Assembly: GCA_016342745.1 (NCBI GenBank) | Contig: JAEINT010000008.1 | Location: forward strand, 62,001 to 126,000 | DNA: 64,000 nucleotides | Reading direction: 5' to 3' | From: Labilibaculum sp. | GTDB lineage: Bacteria > Bacteroidota > Bacteroidia > Bacteroidales > Marinifilaceae | Shown here: piece after piece, positions 44,081 to 51,608 of the stretch | How the letters are laid out: every line of letters starts with the position of its first letter | How positions within the stretch are numbered: the first letter of the stretch is position 1 | Translations under genes and position numbers: made by a program | Notes under the pieces: model-generated | The model's database searches: none | What the model was told of the DNA's origin: nothing | The model's input: only the letters and a program-made list of their open reading frames with translations

Positions 44081-44782
44081 ATGAAATTAAAAGTATTAAC
44101 TCTTGCCTTTGGTCTTGGACTAATCACTCTTGCTTCTTGTACTCAAGAAAGAAATAAAAATGTTGCAGTTACTAACGAAATTGATTCTGTAAGCTATAGC
44201 ATTGGTGCTAGTTTTGGAATGAACTTAGAGCGTAGCGGATTAACTGAATTAAACGATGAAGTTCTTCTTGCAGCAATGTATTCTGCTTTAGATAAAGATA
44301 GCTTGTTAATTACTCCTCAAGATGGACAAAAAGTAATTAACGACTACATTCGTGGCATTCAAGAAAAAGTTGGAAAAGAAAATCTTGCAAAAGGTCAGAA
44401 ATTCTTAGAAGAAAACAAATCTAAAGAAGGTATCGTTGTTACTGCTAGTGGATTACAATACCGTATCATCAACGAAGGAGAAGGTGCTAAACCTCTTGCT
44501 ACTGATAAAGTATCTGTACACTACAAAGGAACTACTATTGATGGAAAAGAATTTGATTCTTCTTTCAAAAGAAACGAGCCTGCAACGTTTGCTGCAAACC
44601 GTGTAATTAAAGGATGGACTGAAGCATTACAATTAATGCCTGTAGGTTCTAAGTGGGAATTATTTATTCCTTCTAACCTTGCATACGGTCCTCGTGGTGC
44701 TGGTGCAGATATCAAAGCTAATGAAACTTTAATTTTCGAAGTTGAGTTATTGGAAATCGTAAAAGACGAGAAGAAAAACTAA
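44081..44782 (+). CDS. FKBP-type peptidyl-prolyl isomerase lipoprotein
   Basis: This 233-residue paralogue of the preceding gene carries a lipoprotein signal ending LASC (Cys about residue 20). The FKBP_N domain spans about 30-120 and the FKBP domain about 125-228, with VSVHYKGTTIDGKEFDSSFKR and VIKGWTEALQLMPVGSKWELF, nearly the same wording as the cytosolic copy. It should act as a folding helper in the periplasm or on a membrane face. The two genes form a cytosol/envelope pair that arose by duplication. A strong terminator follows. Confidence 0.92.
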   Translation: MKLKVLTLAFGLGLITLASCTQERNKNVAVTNEIDSVSYSIGASFGMNLERSGLTELNDEVLLAAMYSALDKDSLLITPQDGQKVINDYIRGIQEKVGKENLAKGQKFLEENKSKEGIVVTASGLQYRIINEGEGAKPLATDKVSVHYKGTTIDGKEFDSSFKRNEPATFAANRVIKGWTEALQLMPVGSKWELFIPSNLAYGPRGAGADIKANETLIFEVELLEIVKDEKKN

Positions 44783-44822
44783 TTGATTGTACTAATATTA
44801 ATTAGAACAATACATTAAATAC

Positions 44823-44863
44823 AACAACCCCTTTTAGAATTATCTAAAAGGGGTTGTTTTTTT
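44823..44863 (+). terminator. Intrinsic terminator of the FKBP pair
   Basis: A perfect stem of about 16 bp (44823-44838 with 44843-44858, core ACCCCTTTTAGA) with a 4-base loop is followed by a T-run. Confidence 0.95.
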
Positions 44864-44897
44864 CTTTTTTGACTAAGATTCTTTTTTTAGATTTGCA

Positions 44898-44905
44898 TAC
44901 TTTTG
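44898..44905 (+). promoter_or_regulatory. Possible minus 7 box ahead of the cyclophilin gene
   Basis: A perfect TACTTTTG lies 186 bases before the cyclophilin start, so the leader would be long (about 180 bases). The nearest upstream TTG is 26 bases away, outside the normal spacing. The rest of this 308-base gap shows only the FKBP terminator and a tiny frame of 18 codons at 45033-45089 of doubtful meaning. Confidence 0.35.
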
Positions 44906-45090
44906 CACTTGCAGAAGCAATGTTGTAAATTTAAAATCTCTTTTCCTGAAATCAATTAATAAACATTCTCAAAAACGCTGTATATCAGTGTATAATGAGC
45001 ACTTTCAATTGCATTAGGAAAAAAATAATAAAATGGGATACGAGAACATTTCCATTCTACATCAAATTGAAATAATTAAAAATAAATAAA

Positions 45091-45528
45091 ATGATGCACG
45101 CTGAAATTCATACCGAAAAAGGAGTTATGAAAGTGGAATTCTTCGAGAATGATGCTCCAAAAACTGTTGAAAACTTTGTTAACTTATCAGAATCAGGCTT
45201 TTACAATGGATTAAACTTCCACAGAGTAATTCCTAATTTTGTAATTCAAGGTGGTTGTCCTGACGGAACTGGTGCTGGTGGACCAGGTTATTCTATCAAC
45301 TGTGAGTTGAATGGCGAAAATCAATTTCACGACAAAGGAGTATTGTCAATGGCTCACGCAGGAAGAAACACTGGTGGATCGCAATTCTTTATTTGCCATG
45401 GTCGCGAAAACACTTCTCACCTTGATCGTCAGCACACTTGCTTTGGTAAGGTTGTTGAAGGATTAGAAGTAATTGATGCAATTCGCGCTGGAGATAGCAT
45501 TGATAAAATTGTAATTATAAAAGCTTAA
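45091..45528 (+). CDS. Cyclophilin-type peptidyl-prolyl isomerase
   Basis: This 145-residue protein is a minimal cyclophilin. The active-site sequence [13 protein letters not shown] supplies the catalytic Arg with the Phe and Gln of the pocket; [10 protein letters not shown] supplies the second Gln/Phe pair; [18 protein letters not shown] closes the fold (His in place of the more common Trp). There is no signal peptide. It acts as a cytosolic folding enzyme. Either of two adjacent ATGs may be the start. The DUF3127 gene follows 22 bases later and shares its transcript. Confidence 0.95.
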   Translation: MMHAEIHTEKGVMKVEFFENDAPKTVENFVNLSESGFYNGLNFHRVIPNFVIQGGCPDGTGAGGPGYSINCELNGENQFHDKGVLSMAHAGRNTGGSQFFICHGRENTSHLDRQHTCFGKVVEGLEVIDAIRAGDSIDKIVIIKA

Positions 45529-45550
45529 GTACAAAATATACAAGAAGATT

Positions 45551-45925
45551 ATGAATTTTGAAATTAACGGAAAAGTGATCGTTAAAGAGGAAACTCAAGC
45601 AATTAGCGATCGTTTCAAAAAAAGAGAGTTTGTTATTGAAGTTGAAAACGAAAGAAATTCTGAATGGAATGATTTCATAAAATTTCAATTAACTCAAGAT
45701 CGTTGCGATTTACTAGAGACAGTTTCTTTATACGAAGAAATTAAAGTTTCTTTTAATGTTCGTGGCCGCAAGTGGGAAAAAGATGGGAAAACTAACTACT
45801 TCTCTAATCTAGAAGCTTGGAGAATTGAAAAAGTTCAAGCAGCTGGTTCTCCGGTTCCTGAAATGCCAGAATTTAAAGCTGAGGATGTTCCTCCAGCTCC
45901 AGAAGAAGATGATCTTCCATTCTAG
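45551..45925 (+). CDS. DUF3127 protein with SSB-like acidic tail
   Basis: This 124-residue protein belongs to DUF3127, a Bacteroidota family. Residues 1-95 read as a five-stranded OB-like barrel (FEINGKVIVKEETQAISDRF, REFVIEVENE, IKFQLTQDRCDLLE, EIKVSFNVRGRKWEKDGK). A Pro/Glu linker of about 20 residues follows, and the last residues, EEDDLPF, closely resemble the acidic protein-docking tip of single-stranded DNA-binding protein (DDDIPF). I infer a single-stranded nucleic acid binder that recruits partners as SSB does; this is not established as far as I know. It is co-transcribed with the cyclophilin gene and ends at a strong terminator. Confidence 0.8.
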   Translation: MNFEINGKVIVKEETQAISDRFKKREFVIEVENERNSEWNDFIKFQLTQDRCDLLETVSLYEEIKVSFNVRGRKWEKDGKTNYFSNLEAWRIEKVQAAGSPVPEMPEFKAEDVPPAPEEDDLPF

Positions 45926-45932
45926 AAAATAT

Positions 45933-45964
45933 AAAAACCGCACTTTACAGTGCGGTTTTTTTTT
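45933..45964. terminator. Bidirectional terminator after the DUF3127 gene
   Basis: A 12-bp stem AAAAACCGCACT with its complement around a 4-base loop is flanked by an A-run and a T-run, so it can serve the convergent membrane-protein gene as well. Confidence 0.92.
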
Positions 45965-46019
45965 ATTAAAAAAAATCAAATATTAATGGGTGTTGGTGCA
46001 ATACCAACTGTGTTTGCTT

Positions 46020-46445
46020 TTACCTATAGTGTACCAATTTATTAACAACCCGATCGAAAGCTGCTAAAAACCCAAATGCTACTGCAACAATATAAACCAA
46101 TACTGGAAGTTTTATTAAACTTTGCAGAACCTGATTCAAAATCAAATTAATTGGATGTAAAAACATCGCGTCCAACTGGTTTAAAAAGGGATGTTCGCTT
46201 GCACTGATCAATTTATGCACATCTGTTCCAAGCAGAATAATAACTGCCAAAAATATCAGACTTGCAATCCACATCCAACGATTCCTCGAAATTGGCTTAT
46301 TCATTTCAATTGGTTTTGCAAGCCAATCTTGCATCACCTGATCCATCACCTGATTCGTAAATTGATCCGAAGTTTCCTCCAACTCAACATCTTTTACAAG
46401 TTGTTTGATGAAATCATCCTTATAGATATCTTCTTTTTTATTCAT
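46020..46445 (-). CDS. Membrane protein, probable partner (anti-sigma-like) of the ECF sigma factor
   Basis: This 141-residue protein is not recognised as a named family. It has a soluble acidic N-terminal part (1-55), a transmembrane segment near 57-75 (RWMWIASLIFLAVIILLG), an amphipathic middle, and a second hydrophobic segment near 112-130 (LPVLVYIVAVAFGFLAAF). A gene in this position, 23 bases after an ECF sigma gene on the same strand, with a short cytosolic N-terminus and a membrane anchor, is often an anti-sigma factor. No zinc-binding His-Cys motif of ZAS-type anti-sigma domains is present, so the role is inferred from context only. Confidence 0.6.
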   Translation of the reverse strand: MNKKEDIYKDDFIKQLVKDVELEETSDQFTNQVMDQVMQDWLAKPIEMNKPISRNRWMWIASLIFLAVIILLGTDVHKLISASEHPFLNQLDAMFLHPINLILNQVLQSLIKLPVLVYIVAVAFGFLAAFDRVVNKLVHYR

Positions 46446-46468
46446 CTTGTGTGTTTTTCTTACGAAAT

Positions 46469-47044
46469 CTATAATATCGTTTTTAATTCTCCTTGCAATA
46501 CTTTTTCTAACTCAGCATAAAGCTTTTTTCGTGCCCGATGCAATTTTACTTTTACATTTGAAGCATTTAATCCAGTAATAGAACAAATCTCTTCAACCGA
46601 ATTTTCTTCTAAATAAAACAGTGTAATTAAACTACAATCATCACCATTTATTCTTTTTAATGCTTCTCTAAGATACTTTTTTCGTTCCACTGCCTGCAAA
46701 TCTTTCAAGGCAGACTGAGTGGATTTTACATTAACAGAAACTGAAAAATCTTCATCAATAGAACTTACATCAAGTTTTTTTTTCCGAAGACGAGAAATTG
46801 CTGTATTGTATATGATTCGATAAATCCATGTTGAAAATTTCGAATCTCCTTTGTACTTATCTAAGGCCTGATAAGCTTTTAGAAAAGCATCCTGAGCAAC
46901 CTCCTCTGCATCTTCTCGATTTCCCATCAATTGCAATGCAATATTAAAGGCCATCTTCTTATGCTTGTTTACAAGAAATGCATACGCACCTGGATCTCCT
47001 TCCTTGATCTTGGCTAAATAGTAAGTATCATTTCGAAATTTCAT
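46469..47044 (-). CDS. ECF-type RNA polymerase sigma factor
   Basis: This 191-residue protein has a sigma-70 region 2 (about 20-88: INIALQLMGNREDAEEVAQDAFLKAYQALDKYKGDSKFSTWIYRIIYNTA-like order, with the DAEEVAQDAF core motif) and a region 4 helix-turn-helix (about 130-185: LKRINGDDCSLITLFYLEENSVEEICSITG). There is no region 1 or 3, which marks the ECF group. It is followed by the small membrane-protein gene. Its own upstream region carries a TGTAACC / GCGTC promoter like the one facing the divergent DUF6249 gene, which suggests self-activation. Confidence 0.93.
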   Translation of the reverse strand: MKFRNDTYYLAKIKEGDPGAYAFLVNKHKKMAFNIALQLMGNREDAEEVAQDAFLKAYQALDKYKGDSKFSTWIYRIIYNTAISRLRKKKLDVSSIDEDFSVSVNVKSTQSALKDLQAVERKKYLREALKRINGDDCSLITLFYLEENSVEEICSITGLNASNVKVKLHRARKKLYAELEKVLQGELKTIL

Positions 47045-47167
47045 AGATAATACATGCTTCTATTCTTGTAAATATTTCATCCTCATTTAAAAAGACAGTC
47101 ATTAGAATGATAATGTTGCGTTCTGTATAACTTTTTTTCACTCCTTAAATAAGTTGTCTAATACTTA

Positions 47168-47194
47168 GACGCACTCGCACCTCAATCGGTTACA
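47168..47194 (-). promoter_or_regulatory. ECF-type promoter of the sigma factor operon
   Basis: On the minus strand TGTAACC (47188-47194) is followed, 17 bases after its AAC, by CGTC (47168-47171, within GCGTCTAAG). This fits the AAC / CGTC core typical of ECF promoters and points at the sigma gene, about 115 bases away. Confidence 0.65.
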
Positions 47195-47302
47195 GCTTAA
47201 ATCTATTTTTCAATAAATTTTAATTTAAAGTTCATTAACGGCAAGTTAAGGCATTCATTTCAACCAAGATAAATTAAAGCGTTAAAATTTTCTTAAAAAA
47301 TG

Positions 47303-47330
47303 TGTAACCTGATTGAAACAGGCCGCGTCC
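47303..47330 (+). promoter_or_regulatory. ECF-type promoter of the DUF6249 gene
   Basis: TGTAACC (47303-47309) and CGTC (47326-47329) lie 17 bases apart, exactly as in the divergent sigma promoter, and both copies share GATTGA shortly after TGTAACC. It points at the DUF6249 gene 75 bases downstream. Activation by the adjacent sigma factor is inferred. Confidence 0.65.
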
Positions 47331-47404
47331 TAAAGTTGAATGCAAAAATCAGTAAGTCGATTTAGTTTCGAAAAAAAAATCATTTTAATCTAAAAACCCA
47401 TAAG

Positions 47405-47740
47405 ATGGATATAACAGGAGTAGTAGCAATCATTTCAGTATTTGGCATTATACCATTAATCGTATTTTTAGTACATCGCCATAAAGAAAGAAAAGCCTTA
47501 ATCGAAAAAGGTATGGATCTTAGCACTTTAGTAGGAGATAAAAAGTGCAGCACTCTAGAGAGTTTGAAATATGGAGTTCTTCTTATTGGACTAGCTATTG
47601 GAATTCTTATTGGAAATATTTTAGATTCCTACACCGGTCTAAACGAGGAAGTGTCTTACTTTTCAATGATCTTTTTATTTGGAGGAGTTGCTCTTTTAAT
47701 ATTCTATGGAATGGCAAAAAAACAAGAAGACGACAAATAA
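47405..47740 (+). CDS. DUF6249-type small membrane protein
   Basis: This 111-residue protein has a N-terminal transmembrane helix (VVAIISVFGIIPLIVFLVH), a basic loop HRHKERKALIEKGMDLS typical of the DUF6249 family, and two further helices (YGVLLIGLAIGILIGNIL near 57-74; YFSMIFLFGGVALLIFYGM near 86-104). The family is frequent in Bacteroidota next to ECF sigma genes, and its function is unknown. It is divergent from the sigma gene, and both carry the same promoter pattern, so it is probably in the regulon. It ends at a strong bidirectional terminator. Confidence 0.8.
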   Translation: MDITGVVAIISVFGIIPLIVFLVHRHKERKALIEKGMDLSTLVGDKKCSTLESLKYGVLLIGLAIGILIGNILDSYTGLNEEVSYFSMIFLFGGVALLIFYGMAKKQEDDK

Positions 47741-47753
47741 TCATGTTCCTCTT

Positions 47754-47789
47754 AAAAAAAAATGCGCTTCAAATTGAAGCGCATTTTTT
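47754..47789. terminator. Bidirectional terminator between DUF6249 and M64 peptidase genes
   Basis: A stem with core ATGCGCTTC/GAAGCGCAT (47761-47770 with 47776-47785) and a 5-base loop is flanked by A- and T-runs. Confidence 0.93.
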
Positions 47790-47812
47790 ATATTCCTTAA
47801 CAAACGCTTAAT

Positions 47813-49096
47813 TTATTTTCCAATATGAAATAAAATCATCTTTTCTGCTGCCTCTTCACACACCGGACAAAAGTGTTTCATTTTATTCGATTTCATTTTA
47901 CAATCCTGAAAAGGAGAATAAATTCCTTTACTTGAATAACCACCACCTTCGAATACGCCAATTTTATTCTCAAATTCCTTCGTTCTAGGTGTTGGAATTG
48001 AAATTGAATCATTCAACATTCCTTTCCACTTTTTATCAAAATCAACTAAAGTTGTTAAATTCGGTTCCCAAGGCTCAATTTCCAAATTGTAGAAATCTTC
48101 GTAAGCCACTTCAGAAGAATAATACTCATCGCCTAAACCAACAAATCCATGTCCAAATTCATGACTCGACACCTCATAGGTAAGCGGATGATCTGAAGAA
48201 CAACTTGTATAATAGTTGTAAAAACCACCGCCTCCATATCGTTTCGTATTGATCAAAACAAAAATCTGATCGTATGGGACATTGGCTGCAATATCATGCA
48301 ACGATTTAATATCAAATGTTGTTAAGTACCGATCAATATCAAAAGTGTAAAAGGTAGTATTAACCGCAGTATTCTTGTAAATATTCTCACCAGGAACATC
48401 TGTGCCCGACTCTTCCGAAATCGCTTCCAGAGCGTAAATATTAAAATTATTCTGATAATGTTTAAATGGAGGCACATCAAACAAGTAGCCTGCAATTCGT
48501 TTCACATCTGCCCGAAACTTGCCCATTTCCTCAAGAGTGTATCCTTCTGCAATAAAGGCAACATCGACACTTGTCGCAGGATCTCCTTCTCCCATTACAC
48601 GATTTGATACGATTGTATTTGGCTTTTCTTTACCAATAAAATAATTGGTCGGATCAATTTCATACTCGAATATTTGTTCCATTTCCCCATTCCATTTTCT
48701 CGATTCTAAAACGAATAAAACAGGTCGCTTAGGAAAAGGCATCACATTTACTTGATAAAAAGCCCTTTTTAACTCCTTGGCTTCTGCTGTTGTTTGCCAT
48801 TCCTGAAACAATGAGTTAAAACCTTTAGAATACAGCAAAACTTTAGTTTCTGCATCAATTAATTTGAATTTAAATGTTCCAAAGCCAAATTGATCAATCA
48901 GGTTCGTTTTACTACCTCCCCAAAACGGTTCTTCTTTTAATTCTTTGATAAATACCGTTTGATCTTTTGCACTTCCACCCATTAGGTAATCAACTCGCAA
49001 AGTTTTATTCTCAAAGTAATCTTCAAAATTAACTTGCCCAAATGCGAAACTCGTAATCGAAATTAGCATCACAATTAAACATCCTTTCTTATTCAT
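47813..49096 (-). CDS. Secreted M64 (IgA peptidase) family metallopeptidase
   Basis: This 427-residue protein has a signal peptide cut after SFAFGQ (about residue 21). Residues about 22-140 match the M64 N-terminal beta domain, and the catalytic domain spans about 160-425. Zinc ligands H312 and H316 with catalytic E313 lie in SSHEFGHGFVGLGDEY, which also contains the family D-E-Y; the preceding SVDVAFIAEGYTLEEMGKF is another M64 hallmark. A Cys-rich stretch near the C-terminus (CPVCEEA) follows. The founder of the family cleaves IgA, but in free-living bacteria the substrate is unknown. It is probably periplasmic or secreted; no sorting domain is visible. Confidence 0.92.
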   Translation of the reverse strand: MNKKGCLIVMLISITSFAFGQVNFEDYFENKTLRVDYLMGGSAKDQTVFIKELKEEPFWGGSKTNLIDQFGFGTFKFKLIDAETKVLLYSKGFNSLFQEWQTTAEAKELKRAFYQVNVMPFPKRPVLFVLESRKWNGEMEQIFEYEIDPTNYFIGKEKPNTIVSNRVMGEGDPATSVDVAFIAEGYTLEEMGKFRADVKRIAGYLFDVPPFKHYQNNFNIYALEAISEESGTDVPGENIYKNTAVNTTFYTFDIDRYLTTFDIKSLHDIAANVPYDQIFVLINTKRYGGGGFYNYYTSCSSDHPLTYEVSSHEFGHGFVGLGDEYYSSEVAYEDFYNLEIEPWEPNLTTLVDFDKKWKGMLNDSISIPTPRTKEFENKIGVFEGGGYSSKGIYSPFQDCKMKSNKMKHFCPVCEEAAEKMILFHIGK

Positions 49097-49214
49097 AGTT
49101 GTTGTTTTGTTGTTTATAAGCTAAAAGTACAAAATATTATGACTTTCACTTTTCAATTGCAGATAGGAATAGATATCTTAGATTTTTTATTTAAAACATA
49201 TAAATTAATATCTC

Positions 49215-50453
49215 ATGAAAGAGCTTTTAGGCGTTCAATTAAAGAATTGGTTAGTAAATGGAGGCATAACCGAATATTGGGCGATCATTTTACAGTCCAT
49301 AATTGCCGTTATTATCGTTCTTATAGTAGCTTGGGCCGCTGATTTAATTGCAAAAAAAGTTCTCATATCAATCATTACAAAGCTTGTTCGCAAAACCAAA
49401 ACACATTGGGATGATATCCTTCTCGAAAGAAAAGTATTCGATAAAATTGCTCACTTTGCTCCAGCCTCAATAATTTACTATAGTGCTGGTCTAATTGATC
49501 ATATCGGCTTAAGTAATTTTCTCCAGAATGGAGCCTATGTTTATATGGTGATATTGGCAATTATGCTAATTGATACTTTTCTAAATGCAGGTAACGACAT
49601 TTACAATACAAGACCTGTTAGCAAAACAAGACCTATAAAAGGCTTTTTGCAAATTGTAAAAATCTTTTTCTATGCAATGGGAATTATTTCCATTTTAGCT
49701 CTATTTATAGATAAGGATCCATTAACAATAATTGCTGGAATGGGAGCTTTTGCTGCCGTTATTTTATTAATTTTCAAGGACACTATACTTGGCTTTGTTG
49801 CTTCTATTCAGCTTTCAGCTGACAAAATGGTAAATATTGGAGATTGGATTTCCATGCCTTCCAAGGGTACAGATGGAACTGTAATAGATATTAGTTTGAA
49901 CACTGTTAAAGTTCAGAATTGGGATAAAACCATTAGCACGATTCCTACCTATTCACTTGTATCTGAATCTTTCAGCAACTGGAAAGGAATGGAAGAATCT
50001 GGAGGAAGAAGAATAAAACGCCATTTAAACATAGATGTCAAATCCATTCATTTTCTAAGTGACGAAGAAATCGTAAAATTTGAAAAAATTCACTTATTAA
50101 AGGACTATCTGATTGAAAAAAAGAAGGAAATTAGAACCGACAATTCCGAAGGCGAAATTCCTATTAATCAAAGAAGATTAACCAATATTGGTACGTTCCG
50201 AAAATATGTTGAAGCTTATCTGCACCAAAATCCAAAGATTCATGATGGGATGACCTTTCTTGTTCGTCAATTGCAGCCTACAGAAAAAGGTCTACCATTA
50301 GAAATCTATGTTTTTTCAAATGATCAAGCCTGGGCCAACTACGAAGCCATACAGGCTGATATTTTCGATCATATTTTAGCAATTGTTCCTGAATTTAATC
50401 TTCGTGTATTCCAGAACCCAACTGGCGATGATTTTAATAAACTCGTAAACTAA
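49215..50453 (+). CDS. MscS-type mechanosensitive channel (YbdG-like)
   Basis: This 412-residue protein has about five transmembrane helices. The last is the pore helix (ITIIAGMGAFAAVILLIFKDTILGFVASIQL, about 170-205), followed by the MscS beta domain (IGDWISMPSKGTDGTVIDISLNTVKVQNWDKT) and a C-terminal cytoplasmic domain (about 270-405). Length and the RRIKRHLNIDVKSI motif fit the YbdG/MscM subgroup. It would release solutes on hypo-osmotic shock. The start is a clear ATG at 49215. The PQ-loop gene follows 13 bases later in the same operon. Confidence 0.92.
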   Translation: MKELLGVQLKNWLVNGGITEYWAIILQSIIAVIIVLIVAWAADLIAKKVLISIITKLVRKTKTHWDDILLERKVFDKIAHFAPASIIYYSAGLIDHIGLSNFLQNGAYVYMVILAIMLIDTFLNAGNDIYNTRPVSKTRPIKGFLQIVKIFFYAMGIISILALFIDKDPLTIIAGMGAFAAVILLIFKDTILGFVASIQLSADKMVNIGDWISMPSKGTDGTVIDISLNTVKVQNWDKTISTIPTYSLVSESFSNWKGMEESGGRRIKRHLNIDVKSIHFLSDEEIVKFEKIHLLKDYLIEKKKEIRTDNSEGEIPINQRRLTNIGTFRKYVEAYLHQNPKIHDGMTFLVRQLQPTEKGLPLEIYVFSNDQAWANYEAIQADIFDHILAIVPEFNLRVFQNPTGDDFNKLVN

Positions 50454-50466
50454 GACATCAACAAAT

Positions 50467-50760
50467 ATGAAAACTGCGATTAAAAAACTAGACTTTTTTG
50501 AATCATTAGGATGGTTCGGAAATATAATTTTAAGTATTGGAGTGATCCCGCAAGTGGTGCAAACGTACAAAACACATGATGTTTCGAGCTTTAACTGGTC
50601 ATTTCTATTAATGTGGTCTTTTGGAGTGTTCTTTACTTTTATCTATATTGTAAATGGAGATTTAAAATCTGGCAAAAGACAATACCCACTTTGGCTCAAT
50701 TATTTAGTTAATATTATAGCCACTTTTTACCTGTGTTATGCCAAACTCTTTTATGCCTAA
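50467..50760 (+). CDS. SemiSWEET/PQ-loop small membrane protein
   Basis: This 97-residue protein has three transmembrane segments (about 14-33, 43-62 and 74-92) and a PQ-loop motif (VIPQVVQTYKTHDVSSFNW, about 26-44), the layout of bacterial SemiSWEET sugar transporters, which work as dimers. The conserved Pro-Gln of helix 1 is present. The transported compound is unknown. It lies between the MscS gene and a chalcone-isomerase-like gene; the frame of the latter opens 23 bases before its stop, but the real start of that gene is 40 bases beyond the stop. Confidence 0.8.
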   Translation: MKTAIKKLDFFESLGWFGNIILSIGVIPQVVQTYKTHDVSSFNWSFLLMWSFGVFFTFIYIVNGDLKSGKRQYPLWLNYLVNIIATFYLCYAKLFYA

Positions 50761-50800
50761 AACTCAAATTATTTTCACCACACACCACAAAAAAAACACA

Positions 50801-51355
50801 ATGAAAAATTTTCTTATCCTACTATTTTTAATCTCAAGTTTATCTGCTTTTTCTCAAACTAAAGTAGGAGGCGTTGAGCTTCCAAACGAAATGCTCGTAA
50901 AAGAAAATCGGATGCAATTGCAAGGTGCAGGTACAAGAGTTAAATTATGGATGGATATGTATGCAATGGGGTTGTATCTTTCTACAGATATAAATGATGC
51001 TGAGCAGATCATTTCAAAAGATGAAAGCATGGGAATTCGTCTTCAAATAATTTCTGGTCTAATTACTTCCGAAAAAATGGAAAAGGCAACTAGAGATGGA
51101 TTTAAAAACTCAACCAATGGTGAAATGGCGCATATTCAATCAGAAATTGACGAGTTTATCTCTGTTTTTAGTGGAGGCATTGAAAAAGAGGATGTTTTTG
51201 AATTTATGTACACAACCGAAAGCGGTACCATGGTTTATAAAAATGGTGAATTAAAAGATTCCATTAATGGATTATCATTTAAACAAGCACTATTTGGTAT
51301 TTGGCTGTGCAAAAAACCTGTTGATAAGAGCTTAAAAGAAAAACTATTAAAATAA
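50801..51355 (+). CDS. Secreted chalcone-isomerase-fold protein
   Basis: The start is set at the ATG at 50801, giving 184 residues with a normal signal peptide (MKNFLILLFLISSLSAFSQ). The open frame extends 21 codons upstream into the PQ-loop gene, but this lead has no RBS and no signal-peptide character. The mature part begins with VGGVELPNEMLVKENRMQLQGAGTRVKLWMDMYA, the opening of the chalcone isomerase-like family, and ends with SFKQALFGIWLCKKPVDKSLKEKLL. Bacterial members are not flavonoid enzymes; some bind fatty acids or haem-like molecules. The role here is unknown. It probably shares the transcript of the two preceding genes. Confidence 0.8.
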   Translation: MKNFLILLFLISSLSAFSQTKVGGVELPNEMLVKENRMQLQGAGTRVKLWMDMYAMGLYLSTDINDAEQIISKDESMGIRLQIISGLITSEKMEKATRDGFKNSTNGEMAHIQSEIDEFISVFSGGIEKEDVFEFMYTTESGTMVYKNGELKDSINGLSFKQALFGIWLCKKPVDKSLKEKLLK

Positions 51356-51608
51356 GCTCCCAAACACTCAAGTCATTTATTATAAACACCTTTCAACTAA
51401 CACTAACTGTTTCAGATCTTAATTTCTTGTTAAAAAATCACCCATTTTAAATTTATTTTTTACCTTAGCCCCACACCTAACGCCAAATCTTCGTACGATT
51501 TGGCTTTTAAACCTTAATCTTTCGGACACATAAAGAACTAGTCTCTAAGAAAATTTTGTGCTCCATAAACAAAGGGCATATTTATTATTTGAAACAAAAA
51601 CAATAACA

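Noticed and set aside
45033-45089. 18-codon upstream peptide before the cyclophilin gene
   Set aside because: There is no RBS or conserved pattern, and such short frames are expected by chance in A+T-rich leaders.
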